This document shows positions 17,846 to 26,835 of a DNA stretch of 64,000 nucleotides, piece by piece; the stretch's first letter is position 1, and the number at the start of each line of letters is the position of its first letter. This DNA comes from Lautropia mirabilis. GTDB taxonomy: Bacteria > Pseudomonadota > Gammaproteobacteria > Burkholderiales > Burkholderiaceae_E. The DNA is taken from the NCBI RefSeq assembly GCF_900637555.1, contig NZ_LR134378.1:2304001-2368000 (forward strand), in the 5' to 3' direction. The position numbers and the translations under genes were made by a program. The notes beneath the pieces are model-generated. The model was not told the DNA's origin, made no database searches, and saw only the letters and a list, made by a program, of their open reading frames with translations.

Positions 17846-19675
17846 ATGAATCAGGGGGAAATGGATTACCAGTCGGCAGCGGACCAGTCGCGCGCCGGTC
17901 TGGCCATTTTGCTGCTCTTGGGCCGGGCCATGCCCTGGCTGGTCTTTTTTGCCGTCGCCACGCTGGGCTCGACCCTGCCGGAGCAGCTCAATCCCACGCC
18001 GGCCCGGCTGGGCTGGCTGGCGGCCAGTTACTTCCTGCCGGCGGCACTGCTGTCGGCCCAGGCCGTTCACTTCGTGCAGAAGCGCGGCACGCGCCAGGGC
18101 CTGATCGTCGTGTTCCTGATCACGGCGGCCGCGCTGCTGGTGACCTCGGCCCTGCCGGGGCTGGGCGGTGCCTGCGTGGGCATGGCCCTGGGGGGCGCGG
18201 CCCTGTCACTGGCGCAGCCCGCCACCCGGCTGGCCGCCATGGCACATGCCGACGTCGCAGCACGCCCGCTGGTGATGTTCATGGCCCAGGCCGGGCTGCC
18301 GATGGCCGCCATTCTGGGCGGCGTCGTGCTGCCGCCGCAGGCCGGCTACCACGGCTGGCAGGCTGCGCTGCCCACCTGGGTGCCGGTGGCCCTCTTTCTG
18401 GTGCTGCTGGTCCGCGTCTGGATTCCGGCCGACGACCGCAACGACACCGTGCTGCCCCGACAGAACCCGAACGAGGCCAGCCAGCAGCCCCCCTGGCTGC
18501 TGGCTGCCGTCGATGCCCTGGTCGGACTGGTGTTCTCGTGCTGCGCGCTCTGGCTGGGCATGTACGCCCATCTGCTGGCCATGCCGGCCAACGGCATCAC
18601 GGCACTGATGGTCAGCCTGGGCGGGGCAGGGCTGGTGGCCCTGGGACTGGCCGCCAGCATGGAAGGACGGGTCGAACGCCCGGAATGGCTTCCCGGCGCA
18701 TTGCTGCTGGGCGCTGCCGCGGCGGTGCTTCTGCTGCCCCTGGCCAGCCAGGAGCAGCGCTGGCCCCTGTGGCTGGCGGCCGCGGGCATCGGCTTCACGC
18801 TGTTTGCCTGTCATGAATTGCTGGTGGCCCGTCTGCTGGCCCCGGAAGCACCCATGACGTCCGAGCTGCTGGTCGGTATTGGCGAAGCGGCCATGACCAG
18901 CGCCCATCCGGCCTCCGCCTTTTCCGCCACGCAGGCTTCCCCCCTGACCGGCGGTCAGCCGGACGCCCCATCCACCCAGACTGGCGCCTTTTCGCCCACC
19001 GAGGATCCCGGACCGTTTCCCTCCACGCTGGGCGGACCGGTGCCGAACGACACGGCCACGGTGACGGCAGAGACATCGACCTTCCCGTCCACCGCCACCT
19101 TCACCGCCACCTCGGCCTTCCCGACCTCGACGATGCAGCTCTCACCCGAGGCTGCGCAGCCCGAGGCACCAGCCTCACAGTCCTCCGGGCCCGACAGCCG
19201 CTTCTTCTCGCCCACCACGGGCGGAACCCGGGTCAAGCACAATCCGCCGGGATACGCGCGCGCGCCCAGCCCGGCCCCCGAGGTCCTGCAGGACCCGCCC
19301 GAGGCCACAGCGCCTGCCAGTGCCCCGCCACCAGGCCCCACGATCAGCGCGGCGGCTGCGCCGGATGAGGCTCTGGAAGACGGGATCGAGGAGCCTGGAT
19401 TCGAGTCCGAAGATGGCGAGATTCCGCTGCCGGAAGGGACGGTTCCGCCTGCGCTGCTGGCCGAGAACACCAACCGTCTCACCTCGGTCACGCCCAATCC
19501 GGCCATCACGCAGCTCATCACGGCCCATTTCCTGGGGGGGGCTGCCGGTCCGCTGGTCCTGGGCTTCATGACGGGCAGCCTGTCCGGGTTCGGCTTTCTC
19601 TGGTACCTGCTGGCCGTCCTGCTGGTCCTGGCCGGTGCGCTTTACCTGATGCCGAAGCATCACCGCGGCGTGTAG
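17846..19675 (+). CDS. MFS-like transporter with a long disordered insertion
   Basis: 609 residues from the ATG at 17846 (GAGGAG 5 bases upstream); an open frame extends further upstream but has no ribosome site. Residues 18-330 form about ten membrane helices of MFS type (ALSLAQPATRLAAMAH, VFLITAAALLVTSALPG). Residues about 350-535 are an unbroken Pro/Thr/Ser/Ala-rich then acidic segment without hydrophobic helices. Two final helices (ITQLITAHFLGGAAGPLVLG and the LWYLLAVLLVLAGALYLMP stretch) close the protein, giving 12 in total. The frame is continuous with normal codon use, so the insert is coding. Substrate unknown. pdxY follows 60 bp downstream. Confidence 0.75.
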   Translation: MNQGEMDYQSAADQSRAGLAILLLLGRAMPWLVFFAVATLGSTLPEQLNPTPARLGWLAASYFLPAALLSAQAVHFVQKRGTRQGLIVVFLITAAALLVTSALPGLGGACVGMALGGAALSLAQPATRLAAMAHADVAARPLVMFMAQAGLPMAAILGGVVLPPQAGYHGWQAALPTWVPVALFLVLLVRVWIPADDRNDTVLPRQNPNEASQQPPWLLAAVDALVGLVFSCCALWLGMYAHLLAMPANGITALMVSLGGAGLVALGLAASMEGRVERPEWLPGALLLGAAAAVLLLPLASQEQRWPLWLAAAGIGFTLFACHELLVARLLAPEAPMTSELLVGIGEAAMTSAHPASAFSATQASPLTGGQPDAPSTQTGAFSPTEDPGPFPSTLGGPVPNDTATVTAETSTFPSTATFTATSAFPTSTMQLSPEAAQPEAPASQSSGPDSRFFSPTTGGTRVKHNPPGYARAPSPAPEVLQDPPEATAPASAPPPGPTISAAAAPDEALEDGIEEPGFESEDGEIPLPEGTVPPALLAENTNRLTSVTPNPAITQLITAHFLGGAAGPLVLGFMTGSLSGFGFLWYLLAVLLVLAGALYLMPKHHRGV

Positions 19676-19735
19676 CGCCAAAAAAAGGCCTAACATTGCG
19701 ACTGTCTGCTTTCATCCCGATGAGGACGGCTCGCC

Positions 19736-20623
19736 ATGAAAAACCTTCCTGCCTCCGAAGGACAGCCTCTCTTCTACGATGCCATGAAGCCCCTGTCCTT
19801 CGACGTGGTTTCGGTCCAGTCCCAGGTGGTCTACGGGCGGGTGGGCAACAACGTGGCCACCCCCGTGCTGCTGCGCGCGGGACTGGAAGTGGCCATCGTG
19901 CCCACCGTGGTGTTCAGCAACACGCCCCACTATCCCACCATCCACGGCGGCTGCATTCCTGACGACTGGTTTGCCGGCTACCTGTCCGACCTGAAGGCCC
20001 GGCGCGCGCTGTCCCAGCTGCGTGCCGTGCTGGTGGGCTATCTGGGCGGCCCCAGCCAGACCGCCATGCTGGCCCAATGGCTGCAGCCTCTGCGCGAGCA
20101 GTACCCCGGCCTGCTGGTTGTCGCGGATCCGGTGATGGGTGACGAGGACAGCGGCATCTACGTGGCCAAGGGCATGGTGGATGGCCACCTCCAGCACCTG
20201 ATCCCGCAGTCCACAGGGCTCACCCCCAACGGCTTCGAGCTGCGCTATCTGACCAGCATGCCCGTGGACACCATCGACCAGGTGATTGCAGCGGCCCGCA
20301 CGCTCATCCGGGGGAACACCCGCTGGATCGTCGTCACCAGCGCGGCGCCCCAGGACTGTCCCGAGGACGAGATCCAGCTGATTGTCGTCACGGCCGACGG
20401 GGCCGAGCGCATCCGGCACCGCCGCGTCGACAGCGTGGTCAAGGGCACGGGAGACCTGTTCAGCGCCACACTGACGGCCTGCCTGCTGGCCGACCAGTCA
20501 CTGAACGAAGCAGCCAGTTTCTCGGCCAACGTGGTGATGCAGGCCCTGCAATACACGCGTGACGCCGAAAGCGGCGAGCTGCTGCTGCCCCGGGAATGGG
20601 GTGTGCCCAGCTTCCAGAAGTAG
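19736..20623 (+). CDS. pdxY: Pyridoxal kinase PdxY
   Basis: 295 residues. The N-terminal DVVSVQSQVVYGRVGNNVA and VVFSNTPHYP segments contain the pyridoxal-binding residues typical of PdxY/PdxK. The ribokinase-fold C-terminal signature (VKGTGDLFSATLTA, near residue 240) contains the catalytic GTGD aspartate. It phosphorylates pyridoxal in the vitamin B6 salvage pathway in the cytoplasm. It converges with dnaE2, with 16 bp between the two stops. Confidence 0.93.
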   Translation: MKNLPASEGQPLFYDAMKPLSFDVVSVQSQVVYGRVGNNVATPVLLRAGLEVAIVPTVVFSNTPHYPTIHGGCIPDDWFAGYLSDLKARRALSQLRAVLVGYLGGPSQTAMLAQWLQPLREQYPGLLVVADPVMGDEDSGIYVAKGMVDGHLQHLIPQSTGLTPNGFELRYLTSMPVDTIDQVIAAARTLIRGNTRWIVVTSAAPQDCPEDEIQLIVVTADGAERIRHRRVDSVVKGTGDLFSATLTACLLADQSLNEAASFSANVVMQALQYTRDAESGELLLPREWGVPSFQK

Positions 20624-20639
20624 GCCGTCATACGGCAGC

Positions 20640-23600
20640 TCAGCGGTAGTCCCGCGAGGCACCGGTAGCCAGCTGCCCCAGCAGGGGGCTCAGGTCATGC
20701 AGCCGGCGTGCAATCAGGTGGCGCACGCCGTCCACCACCTCCCAGCGTCCATCGACGGCCAGCAGCCGGCTGCCCACCAGCACCCGGCGGCTGCGCACCG
20801 CCAGGTCCTGCCAGACCACCACGTTCACCGTCCCCCACTCATCCTCCAGCGTCACGAAGGTGACGCCGCTGGCCGTGGGCGGCCGCTGCCGCATGATCAC
20901 CAATCCGGCCGCCCGCACGCCACGCCCATGGGGAAGATCCTGCAGGGCACGGCTTTCCAGGCAGCGTCTTTCCTGAAGCTGCGATCGCAGCAACGCCAGC
21001 GGATGCGTCGTCAGGCTGAGACCCTGCGAGCGATAGTCAGCCAGCAGCTCCTGCGCCACCGAAGGGTGGGGCAGGTCCACGGTCTGCTCCTGCGGTGACT
21101 GTGCAAACAGCGGCGTGGGTTCCTCCACGCCGGCCACCGCCCAGTGTGCCGCGTGACGGTGGGTCGCCAGGGCTCGCAATGCACCGGCCTCGGCCAGCAG
21201 GCTGGCCTCGCGCGCATCCAGCCCGGCTCGGTGACAAAGGTCGGCCACATCCCGGAAGGCATGCCGGGACGGCTCGGCGCCACCAAGCGCCAGCCGGGCC
21301 GCCACGATGCGCCGCGCCGCGGCTTCACTCAGCCCATGCACCTGCCGGAATCCAAGCCGCAGGGCCGGCTGGGCGCCGCCCGGTTTGCCACCTTCCAGCG
21401 TGTTGTCCCAGTGGCTGTGGAACACATCCACCGGCCGCACGGTCACACCGTGGCGACGGGCATCCTGCAGCAGGCTGCTGGCCGAATAGAAGCCCATCGG
21501 CTGGGAATTGAGCAGCGCACAGACGAACGCGGCCGGCTCATGGCGCTTGAGCCAGCAGCTCACGTAGGTGATCAGTGCGAACGCGCAGGCATGGCTTTCC
21601 GGAAAACCATAGTTGGCAAATCCCTTCAGCTGCTCGAAGATCCGCTCGGCAAACGCCAGGCTGTAGCCGCGTTCCTGCATGCCGCCCACCAGGCGCTGGC
21701 GGTGGATCTCCAGGTCACCGTGACGGCGCCAGGCCGCCATCGAACGCCGCAGATGGTCAGCCTCGCCCGGGGTGTAGCCGGCGGCGACAATGGCCAGCTT
21801 CATGGCCTGCTCCTGAAAGAGCGGCACGCCCAGCGTGCGCTCGAAGACCTCGCGCAGCGCCTCGGACGGATAGTTGACCGGCTCCAGCCCCTGACGACGG
21901 CGCAGGTACGGATGCACCATGTCGCCCTGGATGGGGCCGGGGCGGACAATGGCCACCTGAATGACCAGATCGTAGAAGCAGCGGGGCCGCAGCCGCGGCA
22001 GCATCGACATCTGGGCACGGGATTCGATCTGGAAGACCCCCACGGTATCGGCCGCACTGATCATGTCGTAGGTGGCGTCATCATCGGGCGGGATGGTGGC
22101 CGGTGTCAGGTGACGGCCGCGGTGCCGCGCCAGCAGCGCCAGTGTCTTGCGCACGCAGGTCAGCATGCCCAGCGCCAGGCAATCCACCTTCAGCATGCCC
22201 AGCACGTCCAGGTCGTCCTTGTTCCACTGGATGATGGTTCGCGCCGGCATGGCCGCATTCTCGATGGGCACCAGACGGGATAGCGGGCCGTCGGAGATCA
22301 CGAACCCGCCCACGTGCTGCGACAGGTGGCGGGGATGATCGCGCAGCGCCTCCACCAGATGCAGCAGCCGCTGCATCAGCGGCGTGGCCGGATCGAAACC
22401 GGCCTCCGCCAGCCGGTCGGTCACGTCGTCGCCATAGCCACCGCGCCCGAAACAGGCCCCAATGGCCGTGACCTGATCGGGCGGAAAGCCCAGTGCCCGG
22501 GCCACGTCACGCGCCGCGCTGCGCCCCCGGTAGCAGATGACATTGGCTGTCAGCGCCGCCCGCGCCCGACCATACTTGCCGTAGATGTACTGAAAGACCT
22601 CCTCGCGCCGTTCGTGCTCGAAATCCACGTCGATGTCGGGCGGCTCGTTGCGCTCGCGGCTGATGAAGCGCTCGACCAGCACCTGCATCCGAGAAGGGTC
22701 CACCTCGACGATGCCCAGCACGAAACAGACGGCCGAATTGGCGGCCGATCCGCGCCCCTGGCAGAGAATGCCCTGGCTACGCGCAAAGCGCACGATGTCG
22801 TGAACCGTGAGGAAGTAGGGCTCATAGCCCAGATCGGCAATCAGCGCCAGTTCGTGCTCGACCAGCCCGACAACCCGTTCGGGCGCACCCTGCGGCCAGC
22901 GCCAGCGCAGCCCTTGCTCGGCCAGATGGCGCAGCCATGAGGTGGGCGTGTGCCCCTCCGGCACCAGCTCCTGCGGATAGCGGTACTGCAGGCTGTCCAG
23001 CCTGAAGGTGCACCGCTTCGCAATCTCCAGCGTCTCGGCCAGCAGCGCCGGCGGATAGATCCCGGCCAGCGCCTCACGGCGGCGCAGATGGCGCTCGCCA
23101 TTGCGGAACAGCCAGCCGCCGGCCTCGGTCAGCGGCCGCCGATGGCGCAGCGCCGTCAGCGTGTCCTGCAGCGCCCGGCGGCGCTTCAGGTCCATGTGCA
23201 CGTCGCCACAGGCCACCGGCGTCAGCCCCGTCTTCTGTGCCAGCGCCAGCAGATGCCTCAGCACGGCCGCATCATCGCGGTCACGATGCAGCTCCACCGC
23301 CAGCCAGGCGTGGGGGAAGATGCGCCGCACCCAGGCGGCCCGTTCCAGGGCCAGCCGGTCTTCGCCTGATTCGGGAACGGCAGGGGCCTCGTCGTCCATC
23401 CCCCTGGCCCCCAGCCCATCCAACCCATCCAGCACATCTGCCTGCTGCTCATCCGGCGCGTCGGCCTGCACCTCATCCGGATGCGGCGAAGGCAGCCACA
23501 GGCAGAGCAGCCCGGAAAGATCCAGTCCGGAGCGGCTGAAGTCCTCGCGCGTGAGCCGGTAGCAGCCCTTGCCGGCAGCCCGCCGCCCGGTGGTGATCAG

Positions 23601-23999
23601 GCTGCACAGCGCCTCGTAACCGGCCTGATCCTGCACCAGCAGCACGAAACGGGTTCCATCGACCAGCCGGAATTCGCTGCCGACAATGAGGGGCACCCCC
23701 GTGTTCCGGCTGGCCTCGAAGGCGCGCACGATGCCGGCCAGCGAGCACTCGTCGGTAATGGCCAGCGCCTGGTAGCCGCAGGCCCGGGCGCGCTCGAAGA
23801 GCTGCGCTGCGCTGGACGCCCCCCGCAGGAAGGTGAAGTCCGACAGGCAGTGCAGCTCGGCATAGGCCGGCGGCGGCATCGCCATGCCGGCATCGGCATC
23901 CTGCCCGGCAGCCCATGCGCCGGAGCATTCCCGCGCTGCTGGCTGGTCCTGGCGGATTTGTACCTTGGCCGCTGCCGGGGGTTCATGGCCACCTGTCAT
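20640..23999 (-). CDS. dnaE2: Error-prone DNA polymerase DnaE2 (ImuC)
   Basis: 1119 residues. The ATG at 23999 overlaps the imuB stop (ATGA); a GTG at 24008 is a less likely start. Domains in order: PHP ([17 protein letters not shown]), C-family polymerase palm with the catalytic [15 protein letters not shown], fingers, helix-hairpin-helix and OB fold ([25 protein letters not shown]). The OB/HhH region and overall size match DnaE2 rather than replicative DnaE. A roughly 45-residue Asp/Glu/Gly-rich insert sits in the PHP domain at about 170-215. With ImuA and ImuB it performs SOS-induced translesion synthesis and mutagenesis. Last gene of the lexA-imuA-imuB-dnaE2 operon. Confidence 0.97.
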   Translation of the reverse strand: MTGGHEPPAAAKVQIRQDQPAARECSGAWAAGQDADAGMAMPPPAYAELHCLSDFTFLRGASSAAQLFERARACGYQALAITDECSLAGIVRAFEASRNTGVPLIVGSEFRLVDGTRFVLLVQDQAGYEALCSLITTGRRAAGKGCYRLTREDFSRSGLDLSGLLCLWLPSPHPDEVQADAPDEQQADVLDGLDGLGARGMDDEAPAVPESGEDRLALERAAWVRRIFPHAWLAVELHRDRDDAAVLRHLLALAQKTGLTPVACGDVHMDLKRRRALQDTLTALRHRRPLTEAGGWLFRNGERHLRRREALAGIYPPALLAETLEIAKRCTFRLDSLQYRYPQELVPEGHTPTSWLRHLAEQGLRWRWPQGAPERVVGLVEHELALIADLGYEPYFLTVHDIVRFARSQGILCQGRGSAANSAVCFVLGIVEVDPSRMQVLVERFISRERNEPPDIDVDFEHERREEVFQYIYGKYGRARAALTANVICYRGRSAARDVARALGFPPDQVTAIGACFGRGGYGDDVTDRLAEAGFDPATPLMQRLLHLVEALRDHPRHLSQHVGGFVISDGPLSRLVPIENAAMPARTIIQWNKDDLDVLGMLKVDCLALGMLTCVRKTLALLARHRGRHLTPATIPPDDDATYDMISAADTVGVFQIESRAQMSMLPRLRPRCFYDLVIQVAIVRPGPIQGDMVHPYLRRRQGLEPVNYPSEALREVFERTLGVPLFQEQAMKLAIVAAGYTPGEADHLRRSMAAWRRHGDLEIHRQRLVGGMQERGYSLAFAERIFEQLKGFANYGFPESHACAFALITYVSCWLKRHEPAAFVCALLNSQPMGFYSASSLLQDARRHGVTVRPVDVFHSHWDNTLEGGKPGGAQPALRLGFRQVHGLSEAAARRIVAARLALGGAEPSRHAFRDVADLCHRAGLDAREASLLAEAGALRALATHRHAAHWAVAGVEEPTPLFAQSPQEQTVDLPHPSVAQELLADYRSQGLSLTTHPLALLRSQLQERRCLESRALQDLPHGRGVRAAGLVIMRQRPPTASGVTFVTLEDEWGTVNVVVWQDLAVRSRRVLVGSRLLAVDGRWEVVDGVRHLIARRLHDLSPLLGQLATGASRDYR

Positions 24000-25477
24000 G
24001 CAAACCACCCTTGCAGCATCCAGGGCCCGTGCTGGCCCACGGCCGAGAATGCCCAGGCCAGCTGACCATTGGCCAGGCGCAGCACGTAATAGTCACGTTT
24101 CAGATCACCGCCGTCCCACCAGCCGGACTCCAGTCGCTCCGGTCCGCCAACAATCTCGGCCACGGGCTGGGTGAGCGGACGCGGCTCGGGCAGCATCCAG
24201 CCTGGCCGGGCCGGCCAGCCGGGCAGACGCTCTGGCGCGCGCCGGCCCACATCACGGCCGCCCCCGTCCATGGAGGCTCCCACCACCTTCTTCCAGGCAT
24301 GTTCAGGGCGCGGATCGGCCACCGGCGCCACCCCATACACCGCATCCTCACCCAGCCGGACGCGCAGGCGCTCGCGCAGCTGCCCCCAGCCCTCGGCCCG
24401 CCCGATACGGGCATCGAACAGGTCACGACCCGGCGGCTGCAACGGCTGCAGGTCGCGGGCCACCAGGCGCAGCCCCACCACCGGCCGCTCCAGCACCACG
24501 GCCTCCAGCCGGCTGCGCAGCAGTTCGAAGAGCGTGGCCCCGTCATGTTCCGGTGCCAGCAGCCGCAGGCGCAGCGGCGTCGCGCCCGGCGCCGCCTCGT
24601 CAGACGTGCGTCGCGAACCGCGCTCATGATCCAGCCACGCCGTCAGCTGCTGCACCCCCCGGATGCGTCGTGCCAGAAAGGTCGCCAGATCCATCACCAG
24701 CCGACGCAGCGGAAACATCAGCGGCTGGTGGTCGGTCACGCCATACTCCAACTCCAGCCGCATGTCGAAATGCTCGGGCGGCTGGAACAGGGTCAGCGGC
24801 GGCTGCCGCCGGCCGCGCAGCTCGTCCAGACAGTGCAGCAGGGATTCCCCGAAGCGCCGCCGCAACCCGTCGGCCGGCATCTCGAAGACCTGCTGCAGCC
24901 GCCGGATGCCCAGCCGGTGCAGCCGCTCGCCGGCGCCATCAGGCAGGCCGGCACGTCGCACCGGCACCCGGGCCAGCAGTACTTGCAACTGTGCCGCATC
25001 GGTGGCCTGCAGGCCATCCTGCAGCCAGGCCAGCAGATGGGCCGCCCGGGGAAAGGGCGCCAGCGCGATGCGATGGCGGAACTGCAGATCCGACAGCTCG
25101 CGCCGCAGCCGTTCCTCGAAGGCAGGCCACCCGCCCATCAGCCCCAGGCTGCTGCCCACCTCCAGAACAAGGGCCTGCGGCCAGGCCGCGCAGACCTGAT
25201 GGCTGAAGCGATAGGCCCAGGCCGCCAGCCACTGCTGCCAGCGCGGCAATGCGGCGGCATCATGGGGCAGGGCGATGAACTCGGCATGAATGGCACGGGC
25301 CACGGTCAGCTTCTGGCCGACCCGCAGCCCGCAACGTGCGGCAGCCGCATTGACGGCCACCAGGCTGCGGCATGTGGCTGGACCATCCACCAGCACCAGC
25401 GGTGCCTCCGGATCGGGCTGGCTGCGCCGGACCACGTCCAGCGCCAGCTCCGGCAAGGCAATGCAGGCCCACAGCAT
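23996..25477 (-). CDS. imuB: ImuB, catalytically inactive Y-family polymerase homologue
   Basis: 493 residues. It has the Y-family fold ([28 protein letters not shown] at the N-terminus, then [11 protein letters not shown] and the [13 protein letters not shown] fingers/HhH region). The palm acidic residues expected for an active DinB-type enzyme are replaced (VDGPA and VGSSL where D/E residues would stand). This is the known state of ImuB, which acts as the beta-clamp-binding hub of the mutasome rather than as a polymerase. It overlaps dnaE2 by four bases and starts 3 bp after the imuA stop. Confidence 0.95.
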   Translation of the reverse strand: MLWACIALPELALDVVRRSQPDPEAPLVLVDGPATCRSLVAVNAAAARCGLRVGQKLTVARAIHAEFIALPHDAAALPRWQQWLAAWAYRFSHQVCAAWPQALVLEVGSSLGLMGGWPAFEERLRRELSDLQFRHRIALAPFPRAAHLLAWLQDGLQATDAAQLQVLLARVPVRRAGLPDGAGERLHRLGIRRLQQVFEMPADGLRRRFGESLLHCLDELRGRRQPPLTLFQPPEHFDMRLELEYGVTDHQPLMFPLRRLVMDLATFLARRIRGVQQLTAWLDHERGSRRTSDEAAPGATPLRLRLLAPEHDGATLFELLRSRLEAVVLERPVVGLRLVARDLQPLQPPGRDLFDARIGRAEGWGQLRERLRVRLGEDAVYGVAPVADPRPEHAWKKVVGASMDGGGRDVGRRAPERLPGWPARPGWMLPEPRPLTQPVAEIVGGPERLESGWWDGGDLKRDYYVLRLANGQLAWAFSAVGQHGPWMLQGWFA

Positions 25478-25480
25478 GGC

Positions 25481-26152
25481 TCAGGCCACCGGCAGGGCAA
25501 TGGGGCGGGCAGGCACTGCGCCGCCCCGGCATTTCAGCACCTGCAGCCCGCCATCGGGCAGCAGCTGCAGCCGCAGCGCGGCCGGCGAGGGCTGGGGGGC
25601 ATGGCGCACGGAACGCAGCGCCACGCCCAGCGCCTGCCCATGGTCGGCGGCCACCTGCAGCCGGCGTAGCGCCGCATGACTGGCCCCCTCGGGCCAGCCC
25701 AGCACGGCCGCACAGCTGCCCGACCGCAGGCACTGCTCGAAGGCCCAGAGCGCATCGGCCGGCTCGGGGGCATGGATGATCTCCAGCCGGGACAGCAGGA
25801 CGCCTGCCCGCTGCCAGGCAATGGCACAGGGCACGAAGGGTGGCGCCACCAGCACCACCCGGCCACCGGCCTGCGACAGTCGCGCCAGCATAGGCCACAG
25901 CAGCCGCAGCTCGGACAGCCCCGGCGCCGGTGACAGCACCTCGGACAGCGAGGCGGCTGGCCATCCTCCCAGCGGCAGGGCCGCATCCAGCGCCCTGATG
26001 CCCGTGGCAATGCCGGCAGCCAGCGGCAGCGGTGCCGCCTGCCATTGCCAGACCTGCCGCCCCGCCAGCAGGCTGGCCAGCGTGACCGGCGAGGCCGGGG
26101 CAGGGTCCGACAGGGATGCCGCAGCCTGAGACGTGGCAATCATCTGTCCCAT
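25481..26152 (-). CDS. imuA: ImuA, RecA-like mutasome accessory protein
   Basis: 223 residues. It resembles the RecA/SulA-like ImuA group: GIRALDAALPLGGWPAASLSEVLS replaces a Walker A, followed by VVLVAPPFVPCAIAWQRAGV and a Walker B-like CAAVLGWPEG strand. ImuA is required with ImuB and DnaE2 for damage-induced mutagenesis and appears to regulate RecA filaments. It sits between lexA and imuB with spacings of 14 and 3 bp, which defines the cassette. Confidence 0.93.
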   Translation of the reverse strand: MGQMIATSQAAASLSDPAPASPVTLASLLAGRQVWQWQAAPLPLAAGIATGIRALDAALPLGGWPAASLSEVLSPAPGLSELRLLWPMLARLSQAGGRVVLVAPPFVPCAIAWQRAGVLLSRLEIIHAPEPADALWAFEQCLRSGSCAAVLGWPEGASHAALRRLQVAADHGQALGVALRSVRHAPQPSPAALRLQLLPDGGLQVLKCRGGAVPARPIALPVA

Positions 26153-26166
26153 GGGAAGACCCCTAC

Positions 26167-26817
26167 TCAGGGACGGCGCAGCAGGCCGCAGTAGATGCCC
26201 TCGATGGCGAAGTCTTCCCAGGGGGAAGGATCGATGGGCACATGCCGGGCATTGCGCGGCAGCAACCGCACCTGGCCATTGTGCTGCCAGAGCCGCTTGA
26301 TGGTGATGCCGCCATCGACCCGGGCAATGACGATCTGGCCGTGCAGCGCCTGCGGCGTGGCCTTGCCGGCCACCAGGTCACCGTCAAGGATGCCGTCGTC
26401 GATCATTGAATCCCCCTGCACGCGCAGCAGGAAATCGGGCCGGGGCGAGAACAGCCAGCGGTCGATCTTCAGGTGACGCTCGATGCGGTCTCCGGCGAGG
26501 ATCGGCTGACCGGCCGCCACCCGTCCCACCAGCGGCAGTCGCAGGGTGTCGGCTTCGTCATCGCCTGCTTCATCCCGTCCTGCATCCGCCCCGGCAGGGG
26601 CCGCCCCTTGCAGCAGCCGGATGCCCCGCGCCTTGCCGGGGCTGAGTTCGATGAGCCCACGCGCCGCCAGCGCCTGCAGGTGCTTGGCCGCCCCGGCGGG
26701 ACTGGCCCAGCCGAAGGCGTGCATCAGTTCGTGCAGGGTAGGGGGCAGGCCATGGGTCTGCAGATGCCGGTGCAGGAAGTCCAGCACCTGACGCTGACGT
26801 TCGGTGAGTGCTCGCAT
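26167..26817 (-). CDS. lexA: LexA repressor heading the mutagenesis cassette
   Basis: 216 residues. The winged-helix N-terminus (residues 1-65; LTERQRQVLDFLHRH, GLPPTLHELMHAFGW) is followed by an Ala/Asp-rich linker. The S24 peptidase domain has the Ala102-Gly103 self-cleavage site in GRVAAGQPILA, catalytic Ser137 (VQGDSMID) and Lys174 (GITIKRLW). It represses the SOS genes until RecA filaments trigger cleavage. Its ATG is directly preceded by an 18-bp palindrome and no Shine-Dalgarno is visible, so translation may be leaderless. Whether the genome carries another lexA cannot be seen here; cassette copies often coexist with a housekeeping LexA. Confidence 0.96.
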   Translation of the reverse strand: MRALTERQRQVLDFLHRHLQTHGLPPTLHELMHAFGWASPAGAAKHLQALAARGLIELSPGKARGIRLLQGAAPAGADAGRDEAGDDEADTLRLPLVGRVAAGQPILAGDRIERHLKIDRWLFSPRPDFLLRVQGDSMIDDGILDGDLVAGKATPQALHGQIVIARVDGGITIKRLWQHNGQVRLLPRNARHVPIDPSPWEDFAIEGIYCGLLRRP

Positions 26818-26835
26818 GGTGTAAATTATTACACC
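26818..26835 (-). promoter_or_regulatory. Palindromic LexA operator overlapping the lexA promoter
   Basis: GGTGTAANNNNTTACACC, perfect 7-bp arms, ends at the base before the lexA ATG. It fits a GTGT-N8-ACAC pattern, with the same spacing as the E. coli CTGT-N8-ACAG SOS box but with the outermost bases exchanged. Read on the minus strand, TGTAATAAT inside it can serve as an extended -10, with ATGACG 18 bp upstream as a weak -35. LexA binding would block the cassette promoter. The site also spans the last codons and stop of the upstream GGDEF-EAL gene. Binding is inferred from position and symmetry. Confidence 0.75.
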
